10,041 nucleotides of DNA, taken from Burkholderiaceae bacterium (GTDB lineage Bacteria; Pseudomonadota; Gammaproteobacteria; Burkholderiales; Burkholderiaceae). Shown here piece by piece: positions 5,751 to 10,041 of the stretch. Location: the NCBI GenBank assembly GCA_947373615.1, contig CANBYN010000045.1, positions 1 through 10,041 on the forward strand, in the 5' to 3' direction. Below the pieces are notes generated by a model. It made no database searches. It saw only the letters and a program-made list of their open reading frames with translations, and was not told where the DNA came from. The position numbers and the translations under genes were made by a program. Position 1 is the stretch's first letter; each line of letters opens with the position of its first letter.

Positions 5751-7047
5751 TGATCTCTTGGTCGCAACTAACATCTCTAGGTTCGATTGGTCTTTGCAGA
5801 GAAATCCCCTCGATTGTTTTGCAACGACTAAGTGCCACATAGACTTGACCAGAGGCAAATGCTCCAGAAGAAAGATCCACTTTCACCTTATCCAGAGTCT
5901 TGCCTTGGCTTTTATGAATGGTGACCGCCCACGCCAACATTAAAGGGATCTGCACAAACGTGCCAATAATATTTGGGGAGATCTTTCCAGACATCATGTC
6001 GTGATCATATCGATATGATTCCCATTGATGACCCGTTACTTCAACGGTATTGGAATATGCTCCATTTTTGACCATCACCTTAACTTTATCGGGCAGCAAT
6101 TCACGGACAACTCCGATAGTGCCGTTTACCCAGCGCTTCGGAAATCCTGAATCAGTTGCAGTAAACATCACCTTTGCGCCTACTTTTAGAACAAGATTAT
6201 TAGGCGAAGGTAGATTTCGCTCATCGATATTAAACTTACCAGCAATCTTACCTGTATAGACTTTGGCATCAGCGGAGATCGCTCGTAATCCTGCTCCATT
6301 GATCTGATCGGCCCTAGCATTGGTGGTAGTTAAAGTGATCGTTTGCTCATCCAACTCTTCATTGACTCGGAAGCACTGCGCATTCAGAGTATCAATGGCT
6401 TCATCTACATCTTGATTAATTCGAATTTGATTCAAGAGATTAGCAAAGTGCTCATCTTTTTGACGGAAGATTTTGGAGAGCTCTACCATCGTGACATCCT
6501 TGCGATGCAAAACCATGGCACAGAAGAAATAAGGCCCCTCGTAGCCTCGATCAGACAAAACTGCCATATCGCTACTTGAAATCACAGGCGGAAGTTGAAA
6601 TAAGTCCCCAACAAATAAAACTTGAATGCCTCCGAAAGGTTTGCCTTTTTGCGGGCCATTCTCACGTAAGAATAAATCCATCGCATCAACCACATCGGCA
6701 CGCACCATAGAGACCTCATCAATGATGAGTAAGCGAATATCTTTATAGAGTCGTTTATCACGCAAGGGCTTAATGTCTTCTTCAGGGAAAATCAAGCGTG
6801 GAGGTAAGCGGAAGAAGGAATGAATCGTTACCCCCTTTACTTGCAATGCCGCTACCCCAGTTGGGGCCACTACTACTACATTTCCAGTGATAATCTCCCG
6901 TAAATAGCCAATTAAGGTCGTTTTACCGGTCCCTGCTTTACCACTAACAAATACATAGGGATCATGACGTTCAATAGCATTAATTACCGCCTGATAATCC
7001 GGAGTAATTTCGATCTCAGAGGAACTTAAAGCTGAACTATTAGACAT
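5713..7047 (-). CDS. Pif1/RecD-like superfamily 1 DNA helicase (AAA family ATPase)
   Basis: This 444-residue protein is a minimal SF1B helicase expected to translocate 5'->3' on DNA using ATP. Motif I is SGKAGTGKTT (35-44, Lys42), followed by Ia APTGVAALQVKGVTIHSFF (61-79). Motif II is LLIIDEVSMV (106-115, Asp110/Glu111) and motif III is FVGDLFQLPPV (146-156). FRQ (194-196) corresponds to motif IV. The C-terminal motifs are AWAVTIHKSQGKTLD (372-386) and VYVALSRCKTIEGI (402-415), with arginine finger Arg408. The DEVSM and GDLFQLPPV combination is typical of Pif1-like rather than UvrD-like enzymes. There is essentially no N- or C-terminal extension, so any targeting domain is absent. Pif1-type enzymes unwind forked, R-loop or G-quadruplex DNA; the bacterial role of stand-alone copies is poorly defined. 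The start follows GAG at weak spacing. It has its own transcription unit, converging with the hydrolase and divergent from the response regulator. Confidence 0.93.
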   Translation of the reverse strand: MSNSSALSSSEIEITPDYQAVINAIERHDPYVFVSGKAGTGKTTLIGYLREIITGNVVVVAPTGVAALQVKGVTIHSFFRLPPRLIFPEEDIKPLRDKRLYKDIRLLIIDEVSMVRADVVDAMDLFLRENGPQKGKPFGGIQVLFVGDLFQLPPVISSSDMAVLSDRGYEGPYFFCAMVLHRKDVTMVELSKIFRQKDEHFANLLNQIRINQDVDEAIDTLNAQCFRVNEELDEQTITLTTTNARADQINGAGLRAISADAKVYTGKIAGKFNIDERNLPSPNNLVLKVGAKVMFTATDSGFPKRWVNGTIGVVRELLPDKVKVMVKNGAYSNTVEVTGHQWESYRYDHDMMSGKISPNIIGTFVQIPLMLAWAVTIHKSQGKTLDKVKVDLSSGAFASGQVYVALSRCKTIEGISLQRPIEPRDVSCDQEIKRFYLNCLPAIE

Positions 7048-7300
7048 GCTGACTCGCCATTGTGGAGATGAACCATACCACTTTTTACAAATTAAAGACT
7101 GAATTTGCCCATCATCTTATTGGCACCCGCTTAACTACACGCCTTGGCAAAATGCGCATCAATGTAAAATTTATCTACTAGAGCAATTACCAGTCCATAG
7201 ATAGACATAAATCTGTAAGCTTACGTGCCTGCCTCATCAAAACATCGCCATATCAGGCTACATTGACTTCCCAGACACACGCTTTTGGTTATTTTGGCAT

Positions 7301-7333
7301 TATTTTGTCCCCCAATTCCATCTGACAAAAATA
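7301..7333. repeat. Inverted repeat TATTTTGTC / GACAAAAATA
   Basis: The 7-bp perfect core TTTTGTC (7303-7309) / GACAAAA (7324-7330) has a 14-nt loop. It extends to nine pairs if one bulged A is allowed. Neither strand continues into a T-run, so it is not a typical terminator; it may be an operator or a structural element. Confidence 0.5.
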
Positions 7334-7452
7334 GTTATTGCCGACCTACCATCTTGCTTCAGGCTTTAAACGCAGATCTGCCACCTTGGATAACGATTTG
7401 AGCATTTATTTGAATGGTCTTTACCAGCCCAAAGTAAAAATTCTTTTATTCA

Positions 7453-7458
7453 TATAGT
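7453..7458 (+). promoter_or_regulatory. Candidate -10 element of the response-regulator operon
   Basis: TATAGT matches the sigma70 -10 consensus at five of six positions, 80 nt upstream of the regulator start. No -35 hexamer is visible at 16-18 nt spacing, so an activator would be needed if this is the promoter. Initiation here would place the 7471-7501 inverted repeat in the leader. Confidence 0.3.
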
Positions 7459-7470
7459 ATCATTCTACTA

Positions 7471-7501
7471 CTAGGGTAATGGGCGCAATATTAAACCCTA
7501 G
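7471..7501. repeat. Inverted repeat CTAGGGT / ACCCTAG upstream of the response regulator
   Basis: Perfect 7-bp arms at 7471-7477 and 7495-7501 are separated by 17 nt. The 24-bp centre-to-centre distance is a little over two helical turns, which suits binding of a dimer on one DNA face. It could equally fold as an RNA hairpin in the leader. It ends 37 nt before the regulator start. Confidence 0.55.
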
Positions 7502-7538
7502 ATTGCTACCTTCAAGCCGAAATTAATTCACTATATGG

Positions 7539-8261
7539 ATGGAAAAGAAATTGTCGTCTAAGGCTTTTATTAATATCTTGCTAATTGATCAACAAGTAAT
7601 TTTCTTGCAAGGTCTTGCCACCTTAATTTCTAGCGACAAACGTTTCCACGTGTGTGGAACTGCATCCAATACAACCGAGGCAGTCAAACTGCTCTCTGAA
7701 ACAGCTCCCGATGTAATCTTCTTTGATATAGATATGGAAAACGAAGGTGGTCTTGAACTGCTAGATATTTTGCTTAAGAAATCCAAGGCCAGAATAGCGC
7801 TTTTGACTGGGAGCCAAAATGCTGAATTATTAGATCGAGCTATTTTTAAAGGCGCTAGGGGGATCATTAGTAAATCCGTAGCCCCAGAACTTCTCCTTAA
7901 ATCAATTGAAAAGATTTGCTCTGGAGAGATCTGGCTCAGTCAAGCCATTACTTCTCGTATCTTTGCGCATATTACAACTAATAATGCTGCAACAGAAAAG
8001 AGTCCCGAGGAATTAAAACTCGAACTCCTAACACCTAAAGAAGAAATAATTACTAAGTCCATACAACAGCATTCAGACAAAACCCTCAAAGACGTCTCAA
8101 GCACCCTCAATATTAGCGAACATACCTTACGAAATCATCTAGCTTCAATCTATGAAAAGATTGGAGTTCGTAATCGTATGGAGTTGTATGTATTTTGCGT
8201 GAAATATCAGAAGACTATTGACCCTAAAGATCACCCCCACAGAAGAGCAACCGATACCTGA
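7539..8261 (+). CDS. NarL/FixJ-family (LuxR-type HTH) response regulator with atypical receiver
   Basis: This 240-residue two-domain transcription factor has a receiver domain at about 11-130 and a LuxR-type helix-turn-helix at about 160-225. In the receiver, the predicted phosphoacceptor is Asp63 (PDVIFFDIDME), the switch threonine Thr90 (ALLTGS) and the invariant lysine Lys112 (GIISKS). The magnesium-binding acidic pair near the N-terminus, normally DD, reads ILLIDQQ, so only Asp17 is kept and Gln18 replaces the second acid. The DNA-binding domain shows ELLTPKEEI, then LKDVSSTLNISEHTLRNHL (recognition helix) and IYEKIGVRNRMEL, all typical of the family. The C-terminal 15 or so residues are charged and beyond the fold. 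No Shine-Dalgarno precedes the ATG at 7539. An overlapping out-of-frame ATG lies at 7535. The next gene, a diguanylate cyclase, starts 75 nt downstream and is a likely co-transcribed target or partner. No cognate histidine kinase is in the window. Confidence 0.93.
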   Translation: MEKKLSSKAFINILLIDQQVIFLQGLATLISSDKRFHVCGTASNTTEAVKLLSETAPDVIFFDIDMENEGGLELLDILLKKSKARIALLTGSQNAELLDRAIFKGARGIISKSVAPELLLKSIEKICSGEIWLSQAITSRIFAHITTNNAATEKSPEELKLELLTPKEEIITKSIQQHSDKTLKDVSSTLNISEHTLRNHLASIYEKIGVRNRMELYVFCVKYQKTIDPKDHPHRRATDT

Positions 8262-8336
8262 AATCTATGCAACGCTTAAGCATGGATTTGATTTAATGGC
8301 TTCTTTAGCCGTTACCTATATTTTAAATAATTACAC

Positions 8337-9845
8337 GTGACATTACATCCCACTGAAGTCAAAGGTAGCAATACAATTGCCTGCGTTGGAATCGCTTTAG
8401 CACTTCTAGTAATCGTCGGCTCAATTTTAGGCATTCACCTTCTTCGAAAAGATGCCATTCAAACCCGCGAAGAACAACTTTCAAATCTAACGTTCATTCT
8501 TGCCGAGCATGCAGATCAAACGCTTTATTCGGCAAGCACCGCCCTAAATAGCTTAGTTGATGCCATTAGATTTTCAAAGGTAGAAAATGAGAATCAGTAT
8601 GTACAGTTCGCCGGCACTGAGGATCGTTTCAAGCTTTTGCAAGATAAAACAAAATCGAATCCAATTATTGATGTGGCAACGTATATTGCCGAGGATGGAA
8701 AAGTTCTGAATTTTTCGAGGTCGTATCCTCCACCAGAAATTAATTTAGCCACTAGAGATTACTTTCAATACCTAAGTCAGAACAATACATCCGAAACCTT
8801 TTATAGCATTCCCGTGCAAAATAAAGGCAATAATAAATGGGTATTCTATTTAGCAAAACGAATTAATGGCGTCAATGGCACTTTCCTTGGCGTTGCCATT
8901 GTAGGCATTTCGTCGGAGGTCTTTTCTCGATTTTATGAACGCATTGGTGATAAATTAGGCACAGGTAGTGCATTTGTACTTTTAAATAATGAACAAATCA
9001 TAATGACGCGCTGGCCGTTCAATGATGAACTTATCTCCAAAAGGTTTAATAGCAACGTAGTGCAAGACCTTTTTAAGGTTCAAATGTCGGGAGATGAGTC
9101 ACTAATCACTTTTACCCCCTCCTCCACACGCCCAAGAAGGGCGCAGCAAATAACCGCCTCTAGAAAAGTGCAAGCCTACCCTTTTGTTGTCAGTGTCGTG
9201 GACAGCGAACAATTATTTTTAATAAGCTGGCGCCATATCGCCACGGCAATCTCTGGCATCACTATCGCGCTTTTAGTATTCATTGCGCTAGGAACCCTAA
9301 GGTTTAATCAATCATTTCGGCAGAAAATGAAACATGAGCATTTTGCAAACTACGATCTACTGACGAAACTACCAAACCGTCTGCTCTTTACAGACCGCCT
9401 TCATCAGGCAATAAAATTAGCAGAAAGGAATAAAACTAAGTTTGCATTGCTGTTTGTAGATCTAGACCATCTCAAACTGATTAATGACCAGTTTAACCAT
9501 GAGGCTGGCGATGCATTGCTAGTAGATGTTGCGAAACGGATGGTAAATTGCATTCGCAATACAGATGCCGTATCGCGCTTTGGCGGCGATGAGTTCATTA
9601 TTCTTTTGTCGAATATTGAATCCGAGGGTAAGGCAATAAGCATTGCTGAAAAAGTCTGTGAAGCAGTGCAAGAGCCATTCACATTCCGCAATAGGACATT
9701 CAATTGCGGCGCAAGCATCGGAGTCGCAATCTACCCCGATCAAGCCATAGATGCCTCCACTTTAATTAAAAGAGCGGACGAAGCTATGTACATAGCTAAG
9801 TCTAACGGAAGAAATCAAGTTCACCTTAGTCAAAACTTTATTTAA
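8337..9845 (+). CDS. Membrane diguanylate cyclase with dCACHE-like sensor and GGDEF domain
   Basis: This 502-residue inner-membrane enzyme should make cyclic di-GMP from two GTP. A first transmembrane helix (about 13-36) is followed by a periplasmic sensor of about 260 residues. Its ATRDYFQYL (138-146), WVFYLAKRIN (168-177) and FLGVAIVGIS (183-192) segments resemble double-CACHE ligand-binding domains. A second helix lies at about 299-320, and a short linker leads to the GGDEF domain (339-495). Catalytic landmarks are complete: DLLTKLPNR (340-348), VDLDHLK (374-380), RFGGDEF (414-420), SIGVAIYP (460-467) and ADEAMYIAKSNGRN (480-493). The RxxD inhibitory site is present as RNTD (407-410), exactly five residues before GGDEF, so product feedback is expected. 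No EAL domain follows. The start is GTG at 8337 with no visible Shine-Dalgarno. An in-frame stop at 8328-8330 excludes an upstream start, and no in-frame ATG precedes the first helix. The sensed ligand is unknown. Confidence 0.94.
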   Translation: MTLHPTEVKGSNTIACVGIALALLVIVGSILGIHLLRKDAIQTREEQLSNLTFILAEHADQTLYSASTALNSLVDAIRFSKVENENQYVQFAGTEDRFKLLQDKTKSNPIIDVATYIAEDGKVLNFSRSYPPPEINLATRDYFQYLSQNNTSETFYSIPVQNKGNNKWVFYLAKRINGVNGTFLGVAIVGISSEVFSRFYERIGDKLGTGSAFVLLNNEQIIMTRWPFNDELISKRFNSNVVQDLFKVQMSGDESLITFTPSSTRPRRAQQITASRKVQAYPFVVSVVDSEQLFLISWRHIATAISGITIALLVFIALGTLRFNQSFRQKMKHEHFANYDLLTKLPNRLLFTDRLHQAIKLAERNKTKFALLFVDLDHLKLINDQFNHEAGDALLVDVAKRMVNCIRNTDAVSRFGGDEFIILLSNIESEGKAISIAEKVCEAVQEPFTFRNRTFNCGASIGVAIYPDQAIDASTLIKRADEAMYIAKSNGRNQVHLSQNFI

Positions 9846-10041
9846 TACGCCCAATTAGTAAAAAACAATAAATTTAAAGATGAACGATTTCTATGGCGGC
9901 TATTTGGTCGGTAATCGACCAACTCCATCTGAACTTGAATGTCCACTTTGACTGAACAACGGAAGTTAAAACAAACTTCTTTGCGTTCCTTATCAACCCA
10001 TCAGAATCATTTTACAACCAATATTTCCCTAATATCTCGAT
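9846..10041. other. Terminal intergenic stretch of 196 nt
   Basis: No family-recognisable gene is present. A 23-codon ATG reading frame (9880-9951, plus) contains the hairpin at 9904-9922. A weaker 6-bp inverted repeat, GAAGTT (9962-9967) / AACTTC (9974-9979), is followed by TTT and is the only faint terminator candidate for the cyclase gene. Confidence 0.5.
9904..9922. repeat. Perfect 7-bp hairpin TTGGTCG-GTAAT-CGACCAA
   Basis: Arms 9904-9910 and 9916-9922 flank a 5-nt loop and contain four GC pairs, making this the best compact hairpin in the window. It lacks a T-run on either side, so it does not look like an intrinsic terminator. An operator or an mRNA-end structure is possible. Confidence 0.7.

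Larger units (their letters stand above)
7048..7538. other. 491-nt intergenic region without a recognisable gene
   Basis: No reading frame of credible length or recognisable protein content was found on either strand. A minus-strand TATGGT (7077-7072) could be the helicase -10, but no matching -35 is visible. On the plus strand TTGGCA (7144-7149) and TAAAAT (7165-7170) each match consensus at five of six positions, but with a short 15-nt spacer. T-tracts recur at about 10-bp intervals at 7283-7306. Inverted repeats lie at 7301-7333 and 7471-7501. No tRNA, small-RNA family or transposon end was recognised. Confidence 0.6.

Noticed and set aside
7263..7268. TTGACT as a -35 element in the large gap
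   Set aside because: No acceptable -10 hexamer lies 16-18 nt downstream.
7048..7538. Transposon remnant, attachment site or small RNA gene in the large gap
   Set aside because: No terminal inverted repeats, target duplications, tRNA fragment or transposase-like peptide could be recognised by eye.
9962..9982. GAAGTT / AACTTC hairpin as the cyclase terminator
   Set aside because: The stem is 6 bp with two GC pairs and only three T residues follow, and it lies more than 110 nt past the stop; too weak to call.

Overview
The window reads like a chromosomal stretch of a low-GC member of the Burkholderiales, most like Polynucleobacter. This is an inference from three things: two secreted Bug-type (tripartite tricarboxylate transporter) binding proteins, AT-leaning but otherwise betaproteobacterial-looking proteins, and compact gene spacing. 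No rRNA, tRNA, CRISPR array, insertion sequence or phage gene was recognised.

Region 1 (1-5690) is a metabolic locus built around a 77-nt divergent intergenic region (3016-3092). Leftward on the minus strand run a class III omega-aminotransferase (3015-1663), an isocitrate lyase/PEP-mutase superfamily C-C lyase with the KKCGH motif (1620-745), and a Bug substrate-binding protein that leaves the window (736-1). Gaps of 42 and 8 nt suggest one operon. Rightward run a second Bug protein (3093-4073) and a cytoplasmic gamma-glutamyltranspeptidase-family Ntn hydrolase (4101-5690), 27 nt apart. The two Bug proteins would capture small carboxylated solutes in the periplasm. The hydrolase, transaminase and lyase could then act in turn on an amide- or gamma-glutamyl-bearing amino compound; this pathway is a hypothesis. 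The divergent region holds a perfect palindrome, TACTATAGTA, that supplies a -10 hexamer on both strands.

Region 2 (5691-7047) is a stand-alone Pif1/RecD-like superfamily 1 helicase on the minus strand, convergent with the hydrolase. Three copies of a GTAAAAA-type element at the junction can form two competing hairpins.

Region 3 (7048-7538) is a 491-nt gap with no convincing gene. It contains phased T-tracts and two inverted repeats, one of them 37 nt upstream of the next gene.

Region 4 (7539-9845) is a signalling pair: a NarL/FixJ response regulator with an altered acidic pocket, then a membrane diguanylate cyclase with an extracytoplasmic dCACHE-like sensor, an intact GGDEF motif and an intact RxxD inhibitory site. 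No histidine kinase or phosphodiesterase lies nearby. The last 196 nt hold a 7-bp perfect hairpin inside a possible 23-codon reading frame, and nothing else firm.

Nothing here amounts to a clearly new system. The points most worth following up are the divergent catabolic locus with its shared -10 palindrome, the convergent-junction hairpins, and the regulator with the atypical receiver domain.
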